A stretch of 64,000 nt of DNA from assembly GCA_028752905.1 (NCBI GenBank), contig JAQNBH010000067.1:1-64000 (forward strand), written 5' to 3'. This document shows, one piece after another, positions 24,470-37,645 of this stretch. Below the pieces are notes generated by a model, which had not been told where the DNA came from, did no database searches, and saw only the letters and a list, made by a program, of their open reading frames with translations. The translations under genes were made by a program, and so were the position numbers. The stretch is from Cladorhizidae sp. MBARI D1340-BT2. Its lineage: Eukaryota; Porifera; Demospongiae; Poecilosclerida; Cladorhizidae. Each line of letters starts with the position of its first letter. Position 1 is the first letter of the stretch.

Positions 24470-24601
24470 GAGCAGTAGTACCAGATACCTCAGCAGACAC
24501 CCAACCTGGAGCAGGGGCAGACCTCGGACCTGGCAGTTTTGTTGCCATTCCTGTTGCAACTGAACGAGGCTGGTATTTCTCTACATGGCAACACTGTGTA
24601 G
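24300..24601 (+). pseudogene. Decayed coding segment of unknown family
   Basis: From an ATG at 24300 the frame reads MALSAAEVQHHYHEQKREEM and stops at 24420. A shifted frame over the same arm is rich in charged residues (KDSERKKARATNTEAVRE, then KKRQNLRRWWAFKKEQ) and meets TAG at 24476. After that stop, the same frame reads on through PNLEQGQTSDLAVLLPFLLQ to a stop at 24599. One frameshift plus one internal stop would join a basic, probably helical segment to a less charged tail. The left arm of the inverted repeat holds a second, worse-preserved copy. No family is recognised; a transposon-encoded or host gene fragment are both possible. Confidence 0.3.
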
Positions 24602-25430
24602 CATGCAGGAAGAGCAGATGCAGCTGAAGTTCCTCCACAAGGTGGGCAACTCTGGTGTGTACAGGGATCCAGAGCAGGAAGACTACAATGGTGCCTGCCC
24701 AGAGCTGCAGGTGAAGGGAACTTCACGCCTACAATACTCTAGAGTTCATGGTTGCACAGCGAGCAGTGATGGCTAAGTACACCACTAAGTACAGAGACTA
24801 TACCATATGATTGTATCATCCTCAAAAGCAGTACACCTACATTGTACAGACATGTATATGATACTCATTGCAGGCATCAGAAAAGTGAAGCAGTCAGTGC
24901 CAATGATTAGTTGCTGTACATAGCAGCATGGAATTAAATAAATTGTACCCAGCAGGTAAATGAGGTGATCAACATGGATAGAGCAAGTATGCAGTCCACA
25001 GGAGAGCCATGCATGGTTATAGACATCTGAAATTCCATTACTATGAAATTACGTTAGCTTTTTTTTACTAGAAGGATTGCTGAAGCCTTCATGTATAATT
25101 ATATAGTGTGATAACCCTGCACCAATACCAGATCCAACATTAAGCCATTTATATTATTATAAGAACAGCAGGTTATATGACACTGTGTGCAACACTGAAA
25201 ATTTGTACGATATTCCATTACATGTTTTTTTTCTGGCCTCACTCAAAGACAAAAATATTTATGGAAATAAAATATTGAGTAACATTAAAGTGTCAATGAG
25301 ACCTACATGCCCGAGATATAGTTTTTATAAAATGTTGACTCTTTCTGGCCCCATATGTAGTGAAAGGGAAATTCCGTTACCACGTGATTAAATCCAATAA
25401 TAATGTTAATAATAATGACGATGATAATAC
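24602..25430. other. Unique AT-rich spacer, no supported gene
   Basis: No gene is called. AAATTCCATTACT (about 25030-25042) is the inverted partner of a sequence at about 23661, and GAAATTCCGTTACC at about 25369 is similar. These may be worn ends of an old element enclosing the decayed coding segment. Frames of up to 68 codons lack features. Confidence 0.4.
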
Positions 25431-25620
<190 letters not shown>

Positions 25621-26680
25621 TTTTTCATAATTTCAAGCTTATAGAGGGGGAATTGCTCCCCCCCCTTTCAAGTGGCACTCTATACAAGACACTCTTTGCC
25701 TTTGGAATGCAGTGATTGGGTAAAGGGTCAAATAAAACACGGGGAATTAAACCTTTGATCTGTGAGATCACAATGTCATTGCTAGTGTTTGAGAGTCTGT
25801 CTAGCAAGACTGGCTGTCCCACACCTCACATATGTAGACCAATGTCAGCAGTAGTCTTGTACAGACCCTTTACCAATTTAAAGAATCGACAGATCTACAG
25901 AGGCAAAATGCTCGGAATGTCCTCCTTCAGATCCCGTTTAGAGATATCCAATCAGAACGTGCATAAGTTCTTACGCTACATATCAACACGCGTATAAGTT
26001 TTCTGCTACCTGCTTCTTTTGAGGTTCTTTTGAGGTTCTTCCAGATGATGTGAACCATCTTTATTACAGGACCTGTTTCACTCTCCACACCTGTCTTTGT
26101 ATTGTCATCAAGCACCTTAGTTACATTAGTAACAGGAAGGAAGAAAGAAAACAGTTATATTTTTAAAAAAAGGATAAACTATGTTGGTAAAAATATCAAG
26201 GAAACGAGCTGGACACACGTATGCAGGCAGCTTTGAGTTTGATGATCCTTTAAATCATGTTCACCATCAAGCTATACAATAAGTATAGGTGCACAAGTTG
26301 AAATGGTAAAGGGTCATCTTTTAACAAGCTGTGGTCCTACGGCTATCTCTTGTTTCCTTTCCTTTCCTTTTTAACCAAATTACAACCAAAAAAATTAAAT
26401 TTTTATTGTTTGTTTGTCGTTTGTGTATGTTTCAGATGTTGTTTGGAGGAAAGACCACAAAGTTAACTCAGAGCTTCAGAGATGTCTGGAGTTGAAAACA
26501 CTTTTCCTATTCGTTAATTTTCGTACAATTAATTTCAACTCGCGTCATCAAATGTACTGGGGAATTCCCCTTTGAACACCTTCATGCTTTTATAATCATC
26601 AGGAATACTTCAGTATTCATCGCCTTGGAGACAAAAGTCCTCCCATTGAAATGTTGGCAATGAGCAATCTACAGAGCATC
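25621..26680. other. Unique spacer with recurring GACCCTTTACCA motifs
   Basis: No supported gene. The motif TTGGGTAAAGGGTCA (25716-25730), its inverse GACCCTTTACCAA (25864-25876) and TGGTAAAGGGTCA (26304-26316) occur here. They match the pair at 16606-16737. The segment 25864-26316 would be a 453-bp element with 12-13-bp inverted ends, but no target duplication is evident. A GGGGGA/TCCCCC hairpin lies at 25646-25662. Frames at 25716-25997 (plus) and 25927-26115 (minus) lack recognisable domains. Confidence 0.45.
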
Positions 26681-29283
26681 ACTACACACACCAGCACATG
26701 TCAGTTCTTATACATACACTACACACACCAGCACATGCCAGTTCTTATACATACACTACACACACCAGCACATGCCAGTTCTTATACATACACTACACAC
26801 ACCAGCACATGCCACTTCTTATACATACACTACACACACCAGCACATGCCAGTTCTTATACATACACTACACACACCAGCACATGCCAGTTCTTATACAT
26901 ACACTACACACACCAGCACATGCCAGTTCTTATACATACACTACACACACCAGCACATGCCAGTTCTTATACATACACTACACACACCAGCACATGCCAG
27001 TTCTTATACATACACTACACACACCAGCACATGCCAGTTCTTATACATACACTACACACACCAGCACATGTCAGTTCTTATACATATACTACACACACCA
27101 GCACATGCCAGTTCTTATACATACACTACACACACCAGCACATGCCAGTTCTTATACATACACTACACACACCAGCACATGCCAGTTCTTATACATACAC
27201 TACACACACCAGCACATGCCAGTTCTTATACATACACTACACACACCAGCACATGCCAGTTCTTATACATACACTACACACACCAGCACATGTCAGTTCT
27301 TATACATACACTACACACACCAGCACATGCCAGTTCTTATACATACACTACACACACCAGCACATGTCAGTTCTTATACATACACTACACACACCAGCAC
27401 ATGCCAGTTCTTATACATACACTACACACACCAGCACATGCCAGTTCTTATACATACACTACACACACCAACACATGCCAGTTCTTATACATACACTACA
27501 CACACCAGCACATGCCAGTTCTTATACATACACTACACACACCAGCACATGCCAGTTCTTATACATACACTACACACACCAGCACCTGCCAGTTCTTATA
27601 CATACACTACACACACCAGCACATGCCAGTTCTTATACATACACTACACACACCAGTACATGCCAGTTCTTATACATACACTACACACACCAGCACATGC
27701 CAGTTCTTATACATACACTACACACACCAGCACATGCCAGTTCTTATACATACACTACACACACCAGCACATGCCAGTTCTTATACATACACTACACACA
27801 CCAGCACATGCCAGTTCTTATACATACACTACACACACCAGCACATGCCAGTTCTTATACATACACTACACACACCAGCACATGCCAGTTCTTATACATA
27901 CACTACACTACACACACCAGCACATGCCAGCTCTTATACATACACTACACACACCAGCACATGCCAGTTCTTATACATACACTACACACACCAGCACATG
28001 CCAGTTCTTATACATACAGTACACACACCAGCACATGCCAGTTCTTATACATACACTACACACACCAGCACATGCCAGTTCTTATACATACACTACACAC
28101 ACCAGCACATGCCAGTTCTTATACATACCCTACACACACCAGCACATGTCAGTTCTTATACATACACTACACACACCAGTACATGTCAGTTCTTATACAG
28201 TACACTACACACACCAGCACATGTCAGTTCTTATACATACACTACACACACCAGCACATGCCAGTTCTTATACATACACTACACACACCAGCACATGCCA
28301 GTTCTTATACATACACTACACACACCAGCACATGCCAGTTCTTATACATACACTACACACACCAGCACATGCCAGTTCTTATACATACACTACACACACC
28401 AGCACATGCCAGTTCTTATACATACACTACACACACCAGCACATGCCAGTTCTTATACATACACTACACACACCAGCACATGCCAGTTCTTATACATACA
28501 CTACACACACCAGCACATGCCAGTTCTTATACATACACTACACACACCAGCACATGCCAGTTCTTATACATTCACTAAACACACCAGCACATGCCAGTTC
28601 TTATACATACACTACACACACCAGCACATGCCAGTTCTTATACATACACTACACACACCAGCACATGCCAGTTCTTATACATACACTACACACACCAGCA
28701 CATGTCAGTTCTTATACATACACTACACACACCAGCACATGCCAGTTCTTATACATACACTACACACACCAGCACATGTCAGTTCTTATACATACACTAC
28801 ACACACCAGCACATGCCAGTTCTTATACATACACTACACACACCAGCACATGCCAGTTCTTATACATACACTACACACACCAGCACATGTCAGTTCTTAT
28901 ACATACACTACACACACCAGCACATGCCAGTTCTTATACATACACTACACACACCAGCACATGCCAGTTCTTATACATACACTACACACACCAGCACATG
29001 CCAGTTCTTATACATACACTACACACACCAGCACATGCCAGTTCTTATACATACACTACACACACCAGCACATGCCAGTTCTTATACATACACTACACAC
29101 ACCAGCACATGCCAGTTCTTATACATACACTACACACACCAGCACATGCCAGTTCTTATACATACACTACACACACCAGCACATGCCAGTTCTTATACAT
29201 ACACTGCACACACCAGCACATGCCAGTTATTATACATACACTACACACACCAGCACATGCCAGTTCTTATACAGTACACTACA
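26681..29283. repeat. Satellite C: 37-bp tandem repeat, about 70 copies
   Basis: The monomer consists of CAGCACATGCCAGTTCTTAT followed by ACATACACTACACACAC, 37 bp in all. Copies are very homogeneous; the common variant is CATGTCAG for CATGCCAG. Small insertions occur at about 27900 (ACACT added) and in the ACAGTACACT forms near 28198 and 29272. None of the three plus-strand frames of the 37-mer contains a stop, and 37 is not a multiple of 3. All three plus frames therefore stay open for most of 2.6 kb (up to 886 codons) and encode the same 37-residue cycle, including HTPAHASSYTYT and HQHMPVLIHTL. This is an arithmetic consequence of the repeat, not evidence of a gene. The array passes straight into satellite D at about 29284. 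Confidence 0.98.
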
Positions 29284-30032
29284 TATTCCTGATGAAGGCT
29301 GGAGCATCTAGTCATTATTCCTTGATGAAGGCTAGAGCATCTAGTCATTATTCCTGATGATAGTCAGATAATCTACTCATTATTCATTGATGAAGGCTAG
29401 AGCACCTAGTCATTATTCCTTATGAAGGTCAAAGCATCTAGACATTATTCCTGATGATGGCTAGAGCTTCTAGTCATTAGTCCTGATGAAGGCTAGATTA
29501 TCTAGTCATTATTCCTGATGACTAGAGCATCTAGTCATTATTCCTGATAATTATTATTCCTGATGAAGGCTGGAGCTTCTAGTCATTATTCCTGATGAAG
29601 GCTAGAGCATTTAGTCATTATTCATGATGAAGGCTAGAGCATCTAGTCATTATTCCTTGATGAAGGCTAGAGCATCTAGTTATTATTCCTTGATGAAGGC
29701 TAGAGCATCTAGTCATTATTCCTGATGAAGGTCAGAGAATCTAGTCATTATTCCTGATGAAGGCTAGAGCACCTAGTCATTATTTATGATGAAGGCTGCA
29801 GCATATAGTCAATATTCCTGATGAAGGCTAGAGCATCTGGTCATTATTCCTGATGAAGGCTGGAGCATCTAGTCATTAAGGCTGGAGCATCTATTCATTA
29901 TTCCTGATGAAAGTCAGAGCATCTAGTCATTATTCATTGATGAAGGCTAGAGCATGTAGTCATTATTCCTGATGAAGGTCAGAGCATCTAGTCATTATTC
30001 CTGATGAAGGCTAAAGCATCTAGTCATTATTC

Positions 30033-31428
30033 CTGATGAAGGCTAGAGCATCTAGTCATTATTCCTGATGAAGACTAGAGCATCTAGTCATTATTCCTGA
30101 TGAAGGCTAGAGCATCTAGTCATTATTCCTGATGAAGGCTAGAGTATCTAGTCATTATTCCTGATGAAGCTATAGCACCTAGTCATTATTCCTGATGAAG
30201 GCTGGAGCATCTAGTCAATATTCCTGATGATGGCTAGAGCATCTAGTCTTTAGTCCTGATGAAGGCTAGAGCATCTAGTCATTATTCCTGATGACTAGAG
30301 CATCTAGTCATTATTCCTGAAAGTTATGATTCCTGATAAAGGCTGGAGGATCTAGTCATTATTCTGATGAAGGCTAGAGCATTTAGTCATTATTCCTGAT
30401 GAAGGCTAGAGTATCTAGTCATTATTCCTTGATGAAGGCTAGAGCATCTAGTCATTATTCCTGATGATAGTCAGAGAATCTAGTCATTATTCATTGATGA
30501 AGGCTAGAGCACCTAGTCATTATTCCTTATGAAGGTCAAAGCATCTAGACATTATTCCTGATGATGGCTAGAGCATCTAGTCATTAGTCCTGATGAAGGC
30601 TAGATTATCTAGTCATTATTCCTGATGACTAGAGCATCTATTCATTATTCCTGATAATTATTATTCCTGGTGAAGGCTGGAGCTTCTAGTCATTATTCCT
30701 GATGAAGGCTAGAGCATTTAGTCATTATTCCTGATGAAGGCTAGAGCATCTAGTCATTATTCCTGATGAAGACTAGAGCATCTAGTCATTATTCCTGATG
30801 AAGGCTAGAGCATCTAGTCATTATTCCTGATGAAGGCTAGAGTATCTAGTCATTATTCCTGATGAAGCTATAGCACCTAGTCATTATTCCTGATGAAGGC
30901 TGGAGCATCTAGTCAATATTCCTGATGATGGCTAGAGCATCTAGTCTTTAGTCCTGATGAAGGCTAGAGCATCTAGTCATTATTCCTGATGACTAGAGCA
31001 TCTAGTCATTATTCCTGAAAGTTATGATTCCTGATAAAGGCTGGAGGATCTAGTCATTATTCTGATGAAGGCTAGAGCATTTAGTCATTATTCCTGATGA
31101 AGGCTAGAGTATCTAGTCATTATTCCTTGATGAAGGCTAGAGCATCTAGTCATTATTCCTGATGATAGTCAGAGAATCTAGTCATTATTCATTGATGAAG
31201 GCTAGAGCACCTAGTCATTATTCCTTATGAAGGTCAAAGCATCTAGACATTATTCCTGATGATGGCTAGAGCATCTAGTCATTAGTCCTGATGAAGGCTA
31301 GATTATCTAGTCATTATTCCTGATGACTAGAGCATCTATTCATTATTCCTGATAATTATTATTCCTGGTGAAGGCTGGAGCTTCTAGTCATTATTCCTGA
31401 TGAAGGCTAGAGCATTTAGTCATTATTC
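30033..31428. repeat. 698-bp tandem block duplication within satellite D
   Basis: Block 30033-30730 is repeated directly at 30731-31428. The landmark AAGTTATGATTCCTGATAAA lies at 30321 and 31019, and TATTCTGATGAAGG sits the same 698 bp apart. The block is about 22 monomers. The copies agree in every stretch I compared; matching stops where CATTATTCCTGATG meets CATTATTCATGATG. Confidence 0.85.
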
Positions 31429-34400
31429 ATGATGAAGGCTAGAGCATCTAGTCACTATTCCTTGATGAAGGCTAGAGAATCTAGTTATTATTCCTTGATG
31501 AAGGCTAGAGCATCTAGTCATTATTCTCCTGATAAAGGTAAGAGCATCTAGTCATTATTCTGATGAAGGCTAGAGCATTTAGTCATTATTCCTGATGAAG
31601 GCTAGAGCATCTAGTCAATATTCCTGATGAAGGCTAGAGCATCTAGTCATTATTCCTGATGAAGGCTAGAGCATCTAGTCAATATTCCTGATGAAGGCTA
31701 GAGCATCTAGTCATTATTCCAGATGAAGGCTAGAGCATATAGTCATTATTCCCGATTAAGGCTAGAGCATCTAGTCATTATTCCTGATGAAGGCTTGAGT
31801 ATCTAGTCAATATTCCTGATGAAGGCTAGAGCATCTAGTCATTATTCCTAATGAAGTCTAGGCTAGAGCATCTAGTCATTATTCCTGATGACTAGAGCAT
31901 CAGTTATTCTAGTCATTATTCCTGATGACTAGTGCATCTAGTAATTATTCCTGATCGTCATTATTCCTGATGAAGGCTGGAGCATCTAGTCATTATTCCT
32001 TGATGAAGGCTAGAGCATCTAGTCATTATTCCTGATGATAGTCAGAGAATCTAGTCATTATTCATTGATGAAGGCTAGAGCACCTAGTCATTATTCCTTA
32101 TGAAGGTCAAAGCATCTAGACATTATTCCTGATGATGGCTAGAGCTTCTAGTCATTAGTCCTGATGAAGGCTAGATTATCTAGTCATTATTCCTGATGAC
32201 TAGAGCATCTAGTCATTATTCCTGATAATTATTATTCCTGATGAAGGCTGGAGCATTTAGTCATTATTCATGATGAAGGCTAGAGCATCTAGTCATTATT
32301 CCTTGATGAAGGCTAGAGCATCTAGTTATTATTCCTTGATGAAGGCTAGAGCATCTAGTCATTATTCCTGATGAAGGTCAGAGAATCTAGTCATTATTCC
32401 TGATGAAGGCTAGAGCACCTAGTCATTATTTATGATGAAGGCTGGAGCATATAGTCAATATTCCTGATAAAGGCTAGAGCATCTGGTCATTATTCCTGAT
32501 GAAGGCTGGAGCATCTAGTCATTAAGGCTGGAGCATCTATTCATTATTCCTGATGAAAGTCAGAGCATCTAGTCATTATTCATTGATGAAGGCTAGAGCA
32601 TGTAGTCATTATTCCTGATGAAGGTCAGAGCATCTAGTCATTATTCCTGATGAAGGCTAAAGCATCTAGTCATTATTCCTGATGAAGGCTAGAGTATCTA
32701 GTCATTATTCCTGATGAAGGCTAGAGTATCTAGTCATTATTTCTGATGAAGCTATAGCACCTAGTCATTATTCCTGATGAAGGCTGGAGCATCTAGTCAA
32801 TATTCCTGATGATGGCTAGAGCATCTAGTCTTTAGTCCTGATGAAGGCTAGAGCATCTAGTCATTATTCCTGATGACTAGAGCATCTAGTCATTATTCCT
32901 GAAAGTTATGATTCCTGATAAAGGCTGGAGGATCTAGTCATTATTCTGATGAAGGCTAGAGCATTTAGTCATTATTCCTGATGAAGGCTAGAGTATCTAG
33001 TCATTATTCCTTGATGAAGGCTAGAGCATCTAGTTATTATTCCTTGATGAAGGCTAGAGCATCTAGTCATTATTCCTGATGAAGGTCAGAGCATCTAGTC
33101 ATTATTCCAGATGAAGGCTAGAGCACCTAGTCATTATTTATGATGAAGGCTGGAGCATATATTCAATATTCCTGATGAAGGCTAGAGCATCTAGTCATTA
33201 TTCCTGATGAAGGCTAGAGCATCAAGTCATTATTCCTGATGATGGCTAGAGCATCTATTCATTATTCCTGATAAAGGCTAGAGCATCTAGTCATTATTCC
33301 TGATGAAGGATAGAGCATCTAGTCATTATTCCTGATGAAGGCTAGATCATCTAGTCATTATTCCTGATGAAGGCTGGAGTATCTAGTCAATATTCCTGAT
33401 GAAGGCTAGAGCATCTAGTCATTATTCCTAATGAAGGTTAGGCTAGAGCATCTAGTCATTATTCCTGATGCTAGAGCATCTAGTCATTATTCCTGATGCC
33501 TAGAGCATCTAGTCATTATTCCTGATAGTCATTATTCCTGATGAAGGCTAGAGCATCTAGTCATTATTCCTAATGAAGCTATAGCACCTAGTCATTATTC
33601 CTGATGAAGGCTGGAGCATCTAGCCAATATTCCTGATGATGGCTAGAGGATCTAGTCATTATTCCTGTTGAAGGTCAGAGCATCTAGTCATTATTCCTGA
33701 TGAAGGCTAGAGCATCTAGTCATTATTCCTGATGAAGACTAGAGCATCTAGTCTTTATTCCTGATCGTCATTATTCCTGATGAAGGCTGGAGCATCTAGT
33801 CATTATTCCTTGATGAAGGCTAGAGCATATAGTCATTATTCCTGATGATAGTCAGAGAATCTAGTCATTATTCATTGATGAAGGCTAGAGCACCTAGTCA
33901 TTATTCCTTATGAAGGTCAGAGCATCTAGTCATTATTCCTGATGATGGCTAGAGCATCTAGTCATTAGTCCTGATGAAGGCTAGAGCATCAAGTCATTAT
34001 TCCTGATGATGGCTAGAGCATCTAGTCATTATTCCTGATAAAGGCTAGAGCATCTAGTCATTATTCCTGATGAAGAATAGAGCAACTAGTCATTATTCCT
34101 GATAGTCATTATTCCTGATAAAGGCTGGAGCATCTAGTCATTATTCCTGATGAAAGTCAGAGCATCTAGTCATTATTCCTGATGATGGCTGGAGCATCTA
34201 GTCATTAGTCCTGATGAAGGATAGAGCATCTAGTCATTATTCCTGATAGTTATTATTCCTGGGAGCTTCTAGTCATTATTCCTGATGAAGGCTAGAGCAT
34301 TTAGTCATTATTCCTTAGCATCTAGCCATTATTCCATGATGAAAGCTAGAGCATCTAATTATTATTCCTTGATGAAGGCTAGAGCATCTAGTCATTATTC

Positions 34401-37400
34401 CTGATGAAGGTCAGAGCATCTAGTCATTATTCCTGATGAAGGCTAGAGCACCTAGTCATTATTTATGATGAAGGATGGAGCATATAGTCAATATTCCTGA
34501 TGAAGGCTAGAGCATCTAGTCATTATTCCTGATGAAGGCTAGAGCATCTAGTCATTATTCCTGATAGTCATTATTCCTGATGAAGGCTGGAGCATCTAGT
34601 CATTATTCCTGATGAAGGCTAGAGCATCTAGTCATTATTCCTGATGAAGGCTAGAGCATCTAGTCATTATTACTGATGAAGGCTAGAGCATCTAGTCATT
34701 ATTCCTGATGAAGGCTAGAGCATCTAGTAATAATTCATGATGGAGGCTAGAGCATCTAGTCATTATCCTGATTTAGGCCACAGCATCTAGTCATTATTCC
34801 TGATGAAGGCTAGAGCACCTAGTCATTATTCCTGATGAAGGCTAGAACACCTAGTCATTATTCCTGATGAAGGCTAGAGCATCTAGTCATTATTCCTGAT
34901 GAAGGCTAGAGCATCTAGTCATTATTTCTGATGAAGGCTAGAGCATCTAGTCATTATTCCTGATGAAGGCTAGAGCTGTCATTATTCCTGATGAAGGCTA
35001 GAGCATCTAGTCATTATTCCTGATGAAGGTATTCCTGATGACTAGAGCATCTAGTCATTATTCCTAATAGTCATTATTCCTAATGAAGGCTGGAGCATCT
35101 ATTCATTATTCCTGATGAAAGTCAGAGCATCTAGTCATTATTCATTGATGAAGGCTAGAGCATCTAGTCATTATTCCTGATGAAGGTCAGAGCATCTAGT
35201 CATTATTCCTGATGAAGGCTAGAGCATCTAGTCATTATTCCTGATGAAGACTAGAGCATCTAGTCATTATTCCTGATGAAGGCTAGAGCATCTAGTCATT
35301 ATTCCTGATGAAGGCTAGAGCATCTAGTCATTATTCCTAATGAAGCTATAGCACCTAGTCATTATTCCTGATGAAGGCTGGAGCATCTAGTCAATATTCC
35401 TGATGATGGCTAGAGGATCTAGTCATTATTCCTGATGAAGATCAGAGCATCTAGTCATTATTCCTGATGAAGGCTAGAGCATCTAGTCATTATTCCTGAT
35501 GAAGACTAGAGCATCTAGTCTTTATTCCTGATCGTCATTATTCCTGATGAAGGCTGGAGCATCTAGTCATTATTCCTTGATGAAGGCTAGAGCATCTAGT
35601 CATTATTCCTGATGATAGTCAGAGAATCTAGTCATTATTCATTGATGAAGGCTAGAGCACCTAGTCATTATTCCTTATGAAGGTCAGAGCATCTAGTCAT
35701 TATTCCTGATGATGGCTAGAGCATCTAGTCATTAGTCCTGATGAAGGCTAGAGCATCAAGTCATTATTCCTGATGAAGGCTAGAGCATCTAGTCATTATT
35801 CCTGATAAAGGCTAGAGCATCTAGTCATTATTCCTGATGAAGAATAGAGCATCTAGTCATTATTCCTGATGAAGGCTAGATCATCTAGTCATTATTCCTG
35901 ATTAAGGCTGGAGTATCTAGTCAATATTCCTGATGAAGGCTAGAGCATCTAGTCATTATTCCTAATGAAGGCTAGGCTAGAGCATCTAGTCATTATTCCT
36001 GATGCTAGAGCATCTAGTCATTATTCCTGATGCCTAGAGCATCTAGTCATTATTCCTGATAGTCATTATTCCTGTTGAAGGCTGGAGCATCTAGTCATTA
36101 TTCCTGATGAAAGTCAGAGCATCTAGTCATTATTCATTGATGAAGGCTAGAGCACCTAGTCATTATTCCTGATGAAGTTCAGAGCATCTAGTCATTATTC
36201 CTGATGATGGCTAGAGCATCTAGTCATTAGTCCTGATGAAGGCTAGAGCATCTAGTCATTATTCCTGATGAAGGCTAGGGCATCTAGTCATTATTCCTGA
36301 TGAAGGATAGAGCATCAAGTCATTATTCCTGATGATGGCTAGAGCATCTAGTCATTATTCCTGATAAAGGCTAGAGCATCTAGTCATTATTCCCGATGAA
36401 GGATAGAGCATCTAGTCATTATTCCTGATGAAGGCTAGATCATCTAGTCATTATTCCTGATGAAGGCTGGAGTATCTAGTCAATATTCCTGATGAAGGCT
36501 AGAGCATCTAGTCATTATTCCTAATGAAGGCTAGGCTAGAGCATCTAGTCATTATTCCTGATGCTAGAGCATCTAGTCATTATTCCTGATGCCTAGAGCA
36601 TCTAGTCATTATTCCTGATAGTCATTATTCCTGATAAAGGCTTGAGCATCTAGTCATTATTCCTGATGAAGGTCAGAGCATCTAGTCATTATTCCTGATG
36701 ATGGCTGGAGCATCTAGTCATTAGTCCTGATGAAGGATAGAGCATCTAGTCATTATTCCTGATAGTTATTATTCCTGGGAGCTTCTAGTCATTATTCCTG
36801 ATGAAGGCTAGAGCATTTAGTCATTATTCCTTAGCATCTAGCCATTATTCCATGATGAAAGCTAGAGCATCTAATTATTATTCCTTGATGAAGGCTAGAG
36901 CATCTAGTCATTATTCCTGATGAAGGTCAGAGCATCTAGTCATTATTCCTGATGAAGGCTAGAGCACCTAGTCATTATTTATGATGAAGGATGGAGCATA
37001 TAGTCAATATTCCTGATGAAGGCTAGAGCATCTAGTCATTATTCCTGATGAAGGCTAGAGCATCTAGTCATTATTCCTGATAGTCATTATTCATGATGAA
37101 GGCTGGAGCATCTAGTCATTATTCCTGATGAAGGCTGGAGCATCTAGTCATTATTCCTGATGAAGGCTGGAGCATCTAGTCATTATTCCTGATGAAGGCT
37201 AGAGCATCTAGTCATTATTCCAGATGTAGGCTAGAGCATCTAGTCATTATTCCTGATGAAGGCTAGAGCATCTAGTCATTATTACTGATGAAGGCTAGAG
37301 CATCTAGTCATTATTCCTGATGAAGGCTAGAGCATCTAGTCATAATTCATGATGGAGGCTAGAGCATCTAGTCATTATCCTGATTTAGGCCACAGCATCT

Positions 37401-37645
37401 AGTCATTATTCCTGATGAAGGCTAGAGCACCTAGTCATTATTCCTGATGAAGGCTAGAACACCTAGTCATTATTCCTGATGAAGGCTAGAGCATCTAGTC
37501 ATTATTCCTGATGAAGGCTAGAGCATCTAGTCATTATTTCTGATGAAGGCTAGAGCATCTAGTCATTATTCCTGATGAAGGCTAGAGCATCTAGTCATTA
37601 TTCCTGATGAAGGCTAGAGCATCTAGTCATTATTCCTGATGAAGG

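Noticed and set aside
24267..24726. Leucine/serine-rich minus-strand frames
   Set aside because: They are antisense shadows of the charged plus-strand remnant and the inverted repeat, with no domain of their own.
26651..29357. Three overlapping long proteins (886, 861 and 626+233 residues)
   Set aside because: All encode the same 37-residue cycle and result from a stop-free 37-bp unit read in all three frames; there is no unique domain, signal or exon structure.
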